A stretch of DNA of 64,000 nt from Zhengitettix transpicula (GCA_037074705.1 CM073590.1:206504746-206568745); one strand, 5' to 3'; shown: positions 24,575 to 36,514, numbered from the stretch's first letter. Notes: generated by a model from the sequence alone, not told the origin. Numbers and translations are program-made.

Positions 24575-24985
24575 TTTTTTTTAGGTGTAGACAGGCTATG
24601 TATAGGGTAATCCACATAGTGGCAACTCCCTTCTTATAGCATAGGAAAGGGATTTGAAAGGAGGGATGCGGAAGGGTAGAGGAAAGTAGCTAAGGGTTAA
24701 CTAGGGCCCCGGGCTATGGTTTAATAATCCTACCAGGCAATGCGCCTAAAAGCGATGCAGGAAAAACCCTAAAAAAACCTGCATCAGGTAGGTCGGGCAC
24801 TTAGTACTTGTCCCACGCCCTTCCGATGGCGGGAGAGGGGTTAGCTGTGGGGTCGCAGGTTTCCCCTCGCCGTTCCTTGACCAATATAGGAGGCAGCTGG
24901 CCGACTATTCCAATAGGAATAGCGGACAACTCTTACCGTATGCCGAAGGTCTGCGACCCCGGAACATACACCTCTCAAAACAGGC
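24575..24985 (-). mobile_element. Poly(A) retroposon, subfamily B
   Basis: It begins directly after the target duplication of the preceding copy, with a T run followed by GGTGTAGACAGGCTATGTAT and GGGTAATCCACATAGTGGCA (the subfamily B 3' end). It runs through the same middle landmarks to TCAAAACAGGCC and is 5'-truncated there. No matching target duplication was found on its right. Confidence 0.8.
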
Positions 24986-25484
24986 CAATGGACGCAAATT
25001 CAAATTCGAAAAGTTCAGCAACATGGCAGAGCGAGGAAGTTTACATGCAAATGGAGAGAGTTTTGTAAATAATTGTGTGTCAAAAAGTTTTTTTAATAAT
25101 TCATTTTATTATAATTGGAGTTTCCAATTGCAGAATTTTCATTTCACCACAAAGTCTACATTAAAATAATTACAATATTAATTAATACTGGAATAAAAAA
25201 AATTAATAAATTGTATATTATTCTTGTTATTTCACAGTATTTGTCGTTATAGAAGAAGTCTCTTCTTCAATGAATAGTGACTTAAAAATTATTAATTATA
25301 ATTTAAAACAGTTAGGTCATTTAATTTAAAGAACTCGATCAAAAATTATCTTGTTTGTATGAGGTATTTGTTTACCCGTAATTCTCGGAATTTTCTCGGA
25401 GTCTGTCTGGATGTTTTGCCTCCGGTTGGCTGTTTTAGTGACAGCTGTTTCCCGTAAGAGGGGGCTATTAAAAGTTATCTCAAT
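24986..25484. other. AT-rich spacer
   Basis: No gene or repeat recognised between retroposon copies. Confidence 0.4.
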
Positions 25485-25495
25485 ATCACCAACAA

Positions 25496-25939
25496 AATAC
25501 AGAGAGCTCTCTGGTTTTTTGAACTAAGGTTCCCACATGCCGAGGCACCTCGGGGTCGCAGACCTTGAGCATACGGTAAGAGATGGTCCGCTATTCCTTT
25601 TGGAATAGTCGGCCAGCTGCCTCCTAAACTGGCCAATGCATGGCGAGGGGTAAGCTGCGACTCCAAAGCAAACCCCTCTCCCTCCATGGGAAGGGCGTAG
25701 GACAAGTGCCAAATGCCCGACCTACCTGATGCAGGTTTTTATAGGGTTTGTCCTGCATTACTTTTAGGCGAATGACGGGTAGGATCCTTAAACTATAGCC
25801 CGGGGGCCCTAATTAACCCTTGGCTACATTCCTACACCCTTCCGCATCCCCTCTTTCAAATCCCTTTCCTATGCTATAAGAGGGGAGTTGTCACTATGTG
25901 GATTACCCTACATATAGCATGTCTACATCCAAAAAAAAA
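25496..25939 (+). mobile_element. Poly(A) retroposon with 11 bp TSD, plus orientation
   Basis: Flanked by ATCACCAACAA at 25485-25495 and 25940-25950. The 444 bp insert ends GCATGTCTACATCC followed by an A run. It is the clearest proof in the window that this family moves by target-primed reverse transcription. The interior carries the family landmarks in reverse-complement order relative to the 24080 copy. The terminal GTCTACATCC places it in subfamily B. Confidence 0.9.
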
Positions 25940-25950
25940 ATCACCAACAA

Positions 25951-28139
25951 GTTATTCTTTCTAATTTTTCATCACTTTCTAAATATGTTCAGTGTTACAA
26001 ACCAATTACCTACTTTTCATGTTAGTTACTTTTCAATTTTCTGTCTGTCGTCTTACTCTCCGTTGATATTTCGTTTGTTTTACTGTTGTTGGATACATTA
26101 CGGATTTAAAAACACTGCCGTTTCAATACTAAAAAATCCTCTTTTCTGGCAGGGAGCCAACAGTTTAATTTGATTCACATCTGTCCGCATCCCTTCCCCC
26201 CAATTTTAAAACCTGTTAACACTCGGAGTGATCAACATCCGTTACTAAATAAATTAGTTCAAGCGAAAATAGTTGTATTATCCCATTTCCTGCTGCAACC
26301 ACAGCTGGTATTTACGGTCTTCAATTCATAGTGTTTCTAAATTACTGAAGATTAAGCCAGATACAAATCTCGTTTATCATTTTTACTGTCCGAACAGTAT
26401 CGAACTTCTAACTCCCTCAATATATTTATTATTGTCTATAGGCCAAAGTTTTAATATTGTACAATTGCCGAAAAATAATCAGACAATGTTTCAATTCGTT
26501 TCCTACAGGGTTGTAAATTCTAAATAGCATTTTATAATAACAGAGTGAACAATTTCCACTATGAGCAGTATTACAGAAACAATTATAGACATACAGGGAC
26601 CGTATTAAGCTGTTAATAGTCTTCAATTCAATACATTATTAATAAAGTCGCATTATTTCAGTGTGAATTAAAATTATTTCCCGCGAGTAGGGTAACCGTG
26701 AATCCACCAATCATAAAGCTTAAAATGAAGGGCGGGACAAGGAGGGTAGCCGAACAATCGTCCATATACCAGTAATTTATTCAGTGAGCTGTATACCACA
26801 ATATAGTAACGATGTTTTTATTAAGTAATGCAGTGTTTTTAAATTATTAGCGCACCGATTAAAGAACCGCTGTCACAGGCTGAAAATTTAGAGCGAATAG
26901 CGATCGATGTCCATCTTTTCTTGGGTATATGATAACACTATTTATCTAATATTTGGCACAGCTCAACGTTAAACAAGATCACCTATGCTATGGATAAATA
27001 GTATGCGAAGTAAATTACAGCGTAAATTTTAATAATCATAGCGAAATTCATAAAAATCCAGAAAAACTTTTTTTCTTTCTAAGAATTTATTTTTATACAC
27101 AATTTTCACTATGCAATGTAATAACTGATAAGAATCGTTCTATCTTACGTAGAGGCTTACAATTCAGAACCTGGTAGCAAAATAAATATATACAATATTG
27201 AAAAAAAAAATCATTCCTCTTAAGTTTAAAATTTGGAATGAATGGAAAAATTCCAAGTTTCGTTATTCCTTTAATAACGTGTGGAGTAAATTGTGCATCG
27301 GCGCGGAAAATAAATTTTCGCGCTGTTTCCTCTGACAACCATTACAAATGACAAGTTGTCAATCTGTTATCCATAAAAATTATGCGGTGTGGTTTTCATA
27401 AGTGTCCCTCGAGATTGTGAAACGATGGGACAGATACATCAGGGTCACTAGAAAAAAAATTGGAGGACCAAGGCCTAATGACTTTTTTTTCATATATAAT
27501 CTAATAATTCTGGACATTATTACTGCTGGAAAACAAAGAAAGCGTATTTTTTTCCAGCAACAATTGATTTTTCGCTAGGAGAAAACATTTCCTTTACTAA
27601 TGGAGTGAAGACGTTCCCGTTGTAAATTATAATCTAACAGTCGCGGGTATTAAACCGCGTTAAATATTTATTTAAGGTTGTATTAATAATCACTGAACCC
27701 GAGACTGTTTTATTCATATCATGCCAAAATCGGTTAAATGACGTATTAATAACAAAACGTCAGTACCAGAATGTAACGAAGTAATTAATATTTAGATACT
27801 TTATCTATAGTTACTTAGAATGGAATAATGAAATAAACCTTTGTGGTAATGACAATGAATAAATTAGTGCTCCAATCAGTGACACTGAACGAAAAGTCTG
27901 CGAATTGGAACTACATCACAAAGGCTGACAAATTTGCATATTAGTAACTCTCAGGTCATAACTCCGGTGATACAAAAAGGATAAATCAGAGATTATATTC
28001 AAGTAAAACATTTAGGATATGAAAAAAATATATATATGAAACATTACAATATACATTGTAATGACTATAAAAATTAAGGTGAACAGTTTTAAATTCATCG
28101 CACAAAACTGAATTACGTTTTGGTAATGATTCATAGTAT
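25951..28139. other. AT-rich non-coding DNA
   Basis: No recognisable gene. Open frames of 60-90 codons at 25898-26173, 26273-26527 and 27093-27338 are low-complexity, AT-driven and without family resemblance. Confidence 0.45.
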
Positions 28140-28151
28140 CTCTGAAAATAT

Positions 28152-28492
28152 ATTTTTTTAGGGCAACAGGCTACATGAGGGTAATCCACGTTGGGCAACT
28201 CCCCTTTAATAGCATAGGAAGGGATTTGAAAGGGGGAATGTGGAAGGGTTAACTAGGGCCCCCGGGCTATGGTTTAAGGATCCTACCCGGAATTCGCCTC
28301 AAAGTGATGTATCACTAACACTAGAAAACCTGCATCAGGTAGGTCGGGCACTGGGTACATGTCCCACGCCCTTCCGATAGCGGGAGAGGAGTTTGCTGTG
28401 GGGACGCAGTATTACCTTCTCCGTGCCTCATCCAGTTTAGGAGGCAGCTGGCCGACTATTCCAATGGGAATATCCCTCGCAGGTACTGCCTG
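28152..28492 (-). mobile_element. Poly(A) retroposon, subfamily A, with 12 bp TSD
   Basis: Flanked by CTCTGAAAATAT at 28140-28151 and 28493-28504. It has a T run, then GGGCAACAGGCTACATGAGG and the family landmarks. Near the 5' end, TATTCCCATTGG joins directly to the CAGGCAGTACCTGCGAGGGA block, so about 100-200 bp of the family consensus is missing internally. Confidence 0.88.
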
Positions 28493-28504
28493 CTCTGAAA
28501 ATAT

Positions 28505-28617
28505 TTTTTTTTTGGGTGTAGACAGGCTATGTATAGGGTAACCCACATAGTGGCAACTCCGCTCTTATAGCATAGGAAAGGGATTTGAAAGGAGGGATGC
28601 GGAAGGGTGGAGTTACA
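28505..28617 (-). mobile_element. Poly(A) retroposon, subfamily B, strongly truncated
   Basis: It starts immediately after the target duplication of the preceding copy with a T run and GGGTGTAGACAGGCTATGTA. It continues to GATGCGGAAGGGTGG and stops. It repeats the A-then-B arrangement seen at 24080-24985. Confidence 0.82.
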
Positions 28618-29690
28618 GTTTTTATTCTAATGTAAAATGTGGCTACGTTTAGTGGTTGTGTGTTACAGCACAAGGTTGTTAAACACTGGAATGGGCCCTG
28701 TAATAGTACGACGGACTGTTGAGCCATTCAAAACTGAGTAGGCCTATAGCGCTCGCGCTAGTAGCAGCAGAAAACTGTCAGTTAAATAATTAAAAAGTTA
28801 TTCTCTTGTGAGTTGCGGTAGATAGAAAAGTCCTCTTTAAACTTTGGACAGAAAGTTTCATCCTGAAAGCTGGAGATGTAATTATTTCATAATTATTGCA
28901 GTACCTTCGATGCGTTCGTTGATGTTTAACCTTTATTACATATGGTCACGTTTGGAGACATAAGATTGTTCACTGCAGCCTTGTGCTTGGGGAACCGTCA
29001 TGAAACATTTACAGTGTGGTTAATTTCAAATATTTTAATCGTGTTTTGTAATGCGACGTTTAGTTTCGAAATAAAGTTTTTGTGATTCATGGAAGTTCAC
29101 CCTGAGCTAGTTTATTCTTTGTCTACATTTAACTTTGTCATGTAATTTTGTTGTTTTCATAAAAACTATATTTTAGCATTATTATAAAGCGCCACACTGA
29201 ACGGAATTGTGAATACACACTGCTGACGTACCAGAATAATACGCCTCCCAGTGGTTATGTTCATAAGGAAGTTTGAATTCAAATAAGTGCGGAAATTCAG
29301 TGAAAGTGGAATAGAAGATGGAAAAGTTGAAAGAAAAAACTTTAAAAGACAAAGAGATTCAACTACTTAAAATTCGTTCAACTTTAAATATCAGGGTCAA
29401 TTCCTTTAAATGCGGGTACGTATATTAAATAAATTATTTTACTTTCCTATAATTCATCAATTTTATTATACAACTCTCGACATTAAAAAAGCAACTAAAA
29501 ACAAAACAAAGATAAAACAAACTTATTCTTATTACCTTCTTGTTATTATTATCACTTATGAATGTAATAAAATTTATTACACTTGCGTGTGTTGAGGGAT
29601 AGCATACTTTTTATCTTATTTTTGTCCGAATGAATAAATTCTTACTGAATACCTTTTTTTCAATAAATCCCACATTAGTGGAATTATTTA
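28618..29690. other. AT-rich non-coding DNA
   Basis: No gene recognised. It ends at the A|T junction where the Helitron-like element starts. Confidence 0.4.
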
Positions 29691-31053
29691 TCTTATAAAT
29701 AAAAAAGAGTGTATGTATGTTTGTTTGTATGTTTGTATGTTTGTATGTTTGTATATTTGTATGTTCCTTATAAAAATCTACACCGGTGGATCAAATTTCA
29801 CCAAATTTCGTACACGTGTTCTTTACGACCAGGAAACAAACACTGTCGGGGTGAGACATGTCTACCACCCCCAGAAGCGGGGGTGGACGGGGGTTGAAAT
29901 ATTTAAACATGCTAAAACAGCCGATATTTTAGTCGGATAATAATTTTTAGGGGTCCAAGATATTGATGGTGTTTCTACCGATGTTTTCTGAATATAATTT
30001 TCATCCCCTACAACCTGGGAAAAGGGCACCCTTAGGGTTTGGGGTGAAGAATACAAATCTATACCGGTGGATCAAATTTCACCAAATTTCGTACACGTGT
30101 ACTTTGCGACCACGAAAACAACACTGTCGGGGTGAGACGCGCCTAACACCCCCAGAAGCGGGGGTGGACGGGGGTGGATATATTTAAACATGCTAAAACA
30201 GCCGATATTTCAGTCGGATAAATATTTTTAGGGGTCAAAGGTATTTATATTTTTTCCACTGATGATATCTGAATATAATTTTCAACCTCTACACCCTGGG
30301 GAAAGAGCACCCCTAGCGTTTGGGGTGGAGAATACAAATCTACACCGCTGGAGCAAATTTCACCAAATTTCGTACACGGGTTCTTTGCGACCAGGAAAAC
30401 AACACTGTTGGGGTGAGACGCGTCTACCAACCCCAGAAGCGGGGGTGGACGGGCGTTGAAATACTTAAACATGCTAAAACAGTAGGTATTAGATTTGGAT
30501 AAATATTTTGGGGTCAAAGATATTGATTGTGTTTCTACCAATGTTATCTGAATATAATATTCATCTCCTACGCCCTGGGAAAAGGGCACCCTTAGGGTTT
30601 GGGGTGGAGATGCTTTACAGAAAAATAACGCGAATACAACCGAGTTTGGAGTCAAATCGAAGGTTATGGATGTCAGTGAGTGTACTTCGGATAAATATTT
30701 TTAATTGCCCATTTAACCCGAAAGGGTGGGGGTTGGAAGGGAAGATAAATAGTCAGTTCTTGCGCGTTCTTGGAGGAGAATTACGTGAATACTATTTCAA
30801 CGGATGTTGTTGAAAATATAAATCCCTTTAGACATTAGTGGTGAGCTTGCTTAGGGCTGGGGGTGAGAATTGTCTATTATTCTAAAACTGCCAAAATGTT
30901 ATGTGTTTATGGGTAAACTAGATTGATAGTGTTTCTACCGATGTGATATGAGTAAAAATTCAACCCTTTCCACCACGGGAAAGTAGCAGATTTAGGGGTG
31001 GTGTTGTTCATACTATTTTAACCGATGTTGTTTGCATTAATAACGACGTTTAA
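29691..31053 (+). mobile_element. Helitron-like element, 5' part with internal tandem repeat
   Basis: It begins TCTTATAAATAAAAAAGAG after A, followed by a GTATGTTT microsatellite, the usual start of this non-autonomous Helitron type (TC...ATAAAAATGA...). It contains three direct repeats of 281 bp (see separate entry) and then related, less regular sequence with repeated CCGATGTTNT and GGGTTGGGGTGGA phrases. No terminal hairpin was found before the next 5' end at 31054, so it is either 3'-truncated or part of a composite with the next element. There is no Rep/helicase gene. Confidence 0.6.
29770..30610 (+). repeat. Three tandem copies of a 281 bp unit
   Basis: Units start at 29770, 30051 and 30332 (ATANAAATCTAYACCGSTGG). 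Each runs through TTTCACCAAATTTCGTACAC, AACACTGTYGGGGTGAGAC, CCCAGAAGCGGGGGTGGACG, GCTAAAACAG, a GATATTGATTGTG-type block and AAAGGGCACCCTTAGGGTTT or a close variant. The units differ by scattered substitutions, so the amplification is not very recent. Confidence 0.9.
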
Positions 31054-32073
31054 TCTTCTTATAAATAAAAATGAGTGTATGTATGTATGTTTGTATATTT
31101 GTATGTTCGTTATACAAATCTACACCGCTGGAGAAAATTTCACCAAATTTCGTACACGTGTCCTTTGCGACCAGGAACAAACACTGTCTGGGTGAGACGC
31201 GTCTACCACAACACAAATCGACGTTAATGGATGTCCCTGAATTTATTTATGACAATCTGGACAACGCGCGGGTATCGGCTGGGTTGGGATGAGTTGACCG
31301 GCTTTTTTTTCGTCAATTAATTATATTTCGGGATGAATTAGATTAATAAAATTTCCCTACATGTTCTTTGTGTATAATTTCAACCCCTTTCGGACTCGGA
31401 AGGGTGCACCCTTAAGGGTTGGCGTGGAAGTAGCATTAGATAAAAATAAACCAGAAACTATCAGGATTGTCACTGAGTTTAATTATGACATTAAACTTGA
31501 CCGTTTAAGTCCCCGAAGCGGGAGTGGTCGGGGGTGAAAAATTTCAAACATGTTAAACGGTCGATATTTGTGATAATTATTTTCTGGGGTTAATTACTTC
31601 GATAGTATTTATACCGATGTTGTTTGTGTATAATTTAACCCCTGTGAGGGGAGCAAGCTTAGGGGTGGGGTGGAGGTACGTTAAATAAAATCCCGCAAAA
31701 ACAACCGAGAATCGAATCAATTCCGAGACTATGAATGTCGCTGAATCTAATTGTGACAACCTGGGTAACGCTACGGGTTTGGGAGGTGTTGGGCGGGGGT
31801 TTAAATTTTCAGACAATGTAATCGGCCGATTTTTGCGTGGAATACATTCTTTTTCCTTATCGCATATTTGTGGGGGTGGTCATCTTCTAACATGTAAAAA
31901 CGGCCGATATATTTAGTCAATGACTTCATCCCCCTTCGGCATGGGAGGGGAGCACATTTAGGGATAGGGTTCGAGGAGCTTTACATAAAAATAGCGCAAA
32001 AGTAACCAAAATTGGAGTCTTATGGATGGTTATAGATAAATGACATCTCGGGCAACGCCAGGCACCCACCTAG
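31054..32073 (+). mobile_element. Helitron-like non-autonomous element
   Basis: The 5' end is A|TCTTCTTATAAATAAAAATG. The 3' end has a GC-rich short hairpin region CTCGGGCAACGCCAGGCAC and terminates CTAG|T at 32070-32074, the CTRR end of Helitrons. Helitrons insert between A and T without duplication, which the flanks fit. The interior shares phrases with 29691-31053 but has only one unit. No coding capacity is seen. Confidence 0.65.
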
Positions 32074-32170
32074 TATCTTATAAGTCTTCGTAATGTTGAC
32101 CGTGTTAAAATTTTGCTAGTATTCAAATTATAACAGTGTAGCTCTTAAGGATTAATAATACACATGCAGC

Positions 32171-32218
32171 TAGAAAATTTCCCTGCTCAGTTGAGTGACT
32201 GAGCAGGGGAATTTTCTA
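32171..32218. repeat. 48 nt near-perfect hairpin
   Basis: A 21 bp stem (32171-32191 with 32198-32218) has a single mismatch and closes a 6 nt TGAGTG loop. The stem reads TAGAAAATTTCCCTGCTCAG on the left arm. It lies 97 bp after the Helitron-like 3' end. It could be a tiny foldback element or a structured RNA. The loop and total length are short for a canonical insect pre-miRNA. Confidence 0.8.
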
Positions 32219-32344
32219 CACGTCCTGAAAGTTTGTAAGGAAAATTTTTGTGCCCTCTCTACACTCGTTTTCCATGGACCAATCAGTTCAAAGTTAGTTG
32301 CTTTCAAATTTCTTCAACTTTCCCTTATTATTCTGATAATTTTT

Positions 32345-33178
32345 TGATTTGATTTGATTTAATTTATTTTATTCCATTAGTCCTCGTATGATACGTCAAT
32401 AAATTAAATTACAGTATAATAATTAGATGCTACAATTATAAATAATTAGAAATTAACATAAAAATATTAAAACTCGGGAACACAAATTCCCCTGTGCAAC
32501 ATAAGTAAAATATATTAATAATAACAAAAATAATAATGTTTTAACTATACTAAGGGTATAAAATAATATTTACTGCTCCAATAAAAATATTCAATATGTA
32601 ATAGTAAATAATTAATGATTCTAGAATTGACTATCATAAAGTATATAATTTACAAATTACACAAAAATAAACGCAAAACTTGACACACGCACCCTAGGAG
32701 GAAACACAAACGACGGATAAGTCACTTCACGAAACAGCGACGAGGAATCTGGAAACTCCAGGCCGTGCATGAAACAAAAAAAAGAAAAGAGCAGAAAATA
32801 CAAACAGAAACCCAACAAATTATGAAATAAGTAGTTTTATTAGCAACACATTGAACACATTTGCAGTTTTTGAAACAAATTAATTATTAGGGGAACCATC
32901 TAGAAACTCCTGTACTGAGTAAAACGCGCCTTTCAGTAGAATATTTTTACATAGAATTTCCCAAAACTATTGTAGTTATTATTGTTCTCTACATCTGGAG
33001 GAAGACTATTGTATAAAACTATCCTTGAATGGTGAATACTTCTCTGGTAGAGAGCAAGGCGATGCTTGTCCGATCCTAGACCTGAGCGATTTCTAGTCTC
33101 GCCATTCCTTTGGAAAAGATTCATGTTCCTCTTAACTAACTTTAAAATTTCGTGAATAAACACAATAAAATTATTACC
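32345..33178 (-). mobile_element. LINE 3' end (ORF2 C-terminus and 3' UTR)
   Basis: Minus-strand residues [28 protein letters not shown] and, after a frameshift, KGAFYSVQEFLDGS are the typical extreme C-terminus of CR1/Jockey-like ORF2 proteins. The 3' UTR runs left to a TTTGATTTGATTTAATTTA-type tail at about 32345. The same sequence is at 1-470. The upstream part of the LINE is replaced by the microsatellite at 33186. Confidence 0.7.
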
Positions 33179-33185
33179 GTTCATC

Positions 33186-33214
33186 ATTATATATATATGT
33201 ATATAAATATAAAT

Positions 33215-33270
<56 letters not shown>

Positions 33271-33516
33271 ATAGATAGATAGATAGATATATAGATAGAT
33301 AGATATAGATATAGATATAGATATAGATATAGAGATAGATATAGATATAGATATAGATATAGATATAGATATAGATATAGATATAGATATAGATATAGAT
33401 ATAGATATAGATATAGATATAGATATAGATATAGATATAGATATAGATATAGATATAGATATAGATATACATATACATATAGATATACATATACATATAG
33501 ATATAGATAGATAGTT
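33186..33516. repeat. Compound microsatellite: (TA)n, (AC)n, (GATA)n and (AGATAT)n
   Basis: About 330 bp of simple repeat. In order: TA/GTATA, about 20 bp of AC, about 30 bp of TA, GATA tetramers, then roughly 180 bp of AGATAT hexamers drifting to ACATAT at the right end, and GATA again. Long open frames across it (IYIYIY, SISISI) are artefacts of the repeat. Confidence 0.97.
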
Positions 33517-34928
33517 CACTAAGAGAACGACTGGACTAGGTATATCAGCAGACACTTAAATTAATAGTATTGATTTGAGGCACTCATTGACTTCGCGAGT
33601 TCCTCTCAATACTTATTTCAGTTTATTTGTAATTAAAAACTTTATCTCTTCCTAAAACTTGCTATAGATTGTGAAATGAAATAGATAATTATTTTTTAAA
33701 TTACAGAAGAGAAAAAAAATGATAACTGTTATCGATAAACTTAGGTTTTATTCGTAATTTCGATATTGCCAGACATGAATTTATAATCTCGACCCTGCGG
33801 CTCACTGGAAGAAGAACTATAAATGGAAGAACGAATATTAAGTAGTAAGTAATATTAAGTTGACACACAGCGTAGAGAAATTCATTCTAGGATAAAAAAA
33901 AAGGTCAACAAATCGAAAAGATACCAAACAAGGAAGATAAGCCATAGGTATGTTGAGCGAAAGCGACAGAGGCGAATTAAAAAAAATTGTCAAAAAGAAC
34001 ACTTAAGTAAAAATTACTCCAAAGTTTCAAATAAAAAGGAAACGCTGTTTGTCATCACGGATAGAAAAACAATCCCGGCTACAGTACGAAAGTCTTAAAA
34101 TGCATTTTAACACACTGGTGTTTAATAATAAGAGAAAATTTTATTTTTCATTACTGGAATAATATTAGAAAAAAATTATTATAATATTTGGAGAAGTCAT
34201 AAATATTCCAGTTTCAGTTGCAACTATTGATTTTAACGAAATAGTTCTCAAATGTTAAATGAATAATATAACTTATAGACGTAGGATTATTATTGTAATG
34301 TAATACTTGTGGGCTGAAGCGAACTGATAATTTAAATCTGATTTTGCTATCAAACTACGCGCATAAATCAATTGCTTTAAATATACGCCAGGAAAACTCT
34401 TGCGCTTCTGGTACGCGAACGGCGAACAGAAAATTTATCCGGCTTCTGGCGAAACGTGATTATAACTTGAATAATACGTCATTCGGCTCTAAGAGGAAAC
34501 GCAAAGTGTATGACAAAGATATATTACCACCTCAACAGGAGTTAAGGCCGCCACGATAAGCAAGTGCAGTTCCAAAACTTTTCTACAGACGCGGATGTTT
34601 TTTCTTAAATTATATTCTCGATATAATATTTGATGAACTACAGGCAGACTAAAATGTATACCACGGAATTATCTAGAACAAATATTTTGTCACGTCATAA
34701 TGTTATTAATTATACCTTAATGGTTTAAGAGAAAAAATTAACCAGTTTTTAATTTTTTGTATCGTACAGTTTCACTTCTATTCCCGTTAAAAAATTATGA
34801 ACTAAAAGGAGAAATAATATTAAAATACTACCATTGACGGTTTTCTCATTTTAGTTTTCTATTTTGAGAATTTGTATTCGTTGTTTTGTACAGTTTGTAT
34901 GTCATTATATGTAACGAATCAGGATGGA
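33517..34928. other. AT-rich non-coding DNA
   Basis: A 71-codon open frame at 34344-34559 has a mixed, protein-like composition with a basic KRKRK stretch but matches no family I recognise. Confidence 0.4.
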
Positions 34929-34996
34929 AATAACAGGACACGAACCAGGGACCCACACTTAGTACGTGGGTACTCTCCCATCCGAGCTTTCGCAGT
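34929..34996 (-). repeat. tRNA-derived segment (SINE head)
   Basis: On the minus strand AGCTCGGATGGGAGAG resembles the A box and D-arm, CCCACGTACTAAGTGTGGG resembles the anticodon arm, and CCCTGGTTCGTGTCC resembles the T-arm and B box (GGTTCGTGTCC against GGTTCGAATCC). The anticodon loop region CGTACTAA resembles CGTACTTAA in the segment at 16704, so both may come from the same tRNA-derived family. Confidence 0.6.
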
Positions 34997-36514
34997 CGAC
35001 TCCCCGTCTAAGTATGAGCCTTCTCCAACGTGAAAACAGTCTCACATGCAATTTATTAGATCACATCCTTCACGTCATAATTTTCTGACTTTAATGAAGG
35101 ATGTATATTACGTTGTTAATTCATCAAAATGCAATGAATTAATTCAAAAACAGGACAAATGCTTTCAAACGAAGTTCAGCCATATAGGTCATGAAACTGA
35201 TTTAATCTATTCAACCGGCCCGATTGAGATTTTTGCTGCATGATCCTATGATTCAGTTTCATGGTCTATAAGTGTAATCTTCGTTTAAAATAATTTATTT
35301 TGTTTCTGAATAAATATGCATTAGCTTACTGAAATTTATTAGAATGATTATTGAGAATAATTCAGAAAAAAAACTTTATATGTTTTAACTTATGACGCAT
35401 CCATGCTACCAAATGCGTTCGTAACATAATCATGTCTCGATATTAAAAAAGTTTTTGATTGCGTGGTATATACAAGATGTCGACTGTTATAACGCAGGAT
35501 ACGCGACTTCGTGAAACTTGGTACAGTATGACACTACATAAGGCTACGTTGTGGAATTGTCCTGGGACGATTGAATTAATCAGCTGTGATCTTGCGACTC
35601 AATGCAGAAATCGTTATTTACTCATGCTGGTATTGGAAATAAATTGGGGGAAATAGACTTCCTGACTTTTGGTTCCAATGTTTTCTAAAATTATAATCCA
35701 GGAACAAAGATTATGGAGGTAAGACGCCCAATGGATCACTATAGTGGTGATGGGTGGGGTTTGTATTTAAAAAATATGCAAACCGGCAGATGTTAGTGAC
35801 ATAAATACGGAGTTGCTTATATTGATATCATTCTCGATGTTGTTAGTATCAAATAAGATAACAATATTACCTATTTTATTAATATTACGCTGCTTTTCGT
35901 TTTTTCTTGAAAACGTGTTTCCGGAAAACAGCCCATCTGGACATTGAACTGTCGGGAAAATTACCTATACTGACATTGACCCATCGTGCTAACTTCAATC
36001 GGGATAGTGTCACCGGTAAAATGTTGGAAAGTGTCGGATCCCTTTTTCATTGGCAAGAATTGTTCGGATCTTATTAATGTAAACCCCGAAGGAAATGTCC
36101 GTATGGATGAGTTCACTCGACCTGGATGGTCATTTTAGATCACAATTCTGTGAAAATCCGTTAGTCTCGAGCAGTGTGTGACACGTGTAGAACCGTCCTT
36201 ATTTTTATTTCACGCCAACGTGTTCCAGCAGAGGCCACAACGCATGTAACGTAATTTAAATTATGTTTTTTATTCCCACCCGTTGTTGAATTCCGTATCT
36301 GGTTAGATTCACCAAGTTTGTTACAGCAGATCACAAATACTTTTAAAAACGTGTTGCCATCGTTTACATTTTTGGCACTTATTGGTAGGTCCTTTTCTTC
36401 AGGGGCAAATAACTGTACGGTCCAGGAGCAAATAAGTGGTTTTTGTAGAGCCTTACATTGTTGTCAGTATCAAGTCGTTGGGTGTTCTATTTACTACATG
36501 TGTGTTGTTCGCAG
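34997..36514. other. Non-coding DNA, probable intron
   Basis: Open frames of about 65 codons at 35046 and 35459 are not recognised. 35690-35830 has faint Helitron-like phrases (GGAACAAAGATTATGGAGGT, GTAAGACGCC). The right end, TGTGTGTTGTTCGCAG, is a plausible splice acceptor for the exon that follows. Confidence 0.4.

Noticed and set aside
32933..33555. Long open frames of IYIYIY and SISISI on the minus strand
   Set aside because: They are translations of the microsatellite fused to a LINE remnant. Only the last about 80 residues have protein-family resemblance.
35690..35830. Faint Helitron-like phrases
   Set aside because: Similarity is limited to short broken words, and neither terminus could be located.
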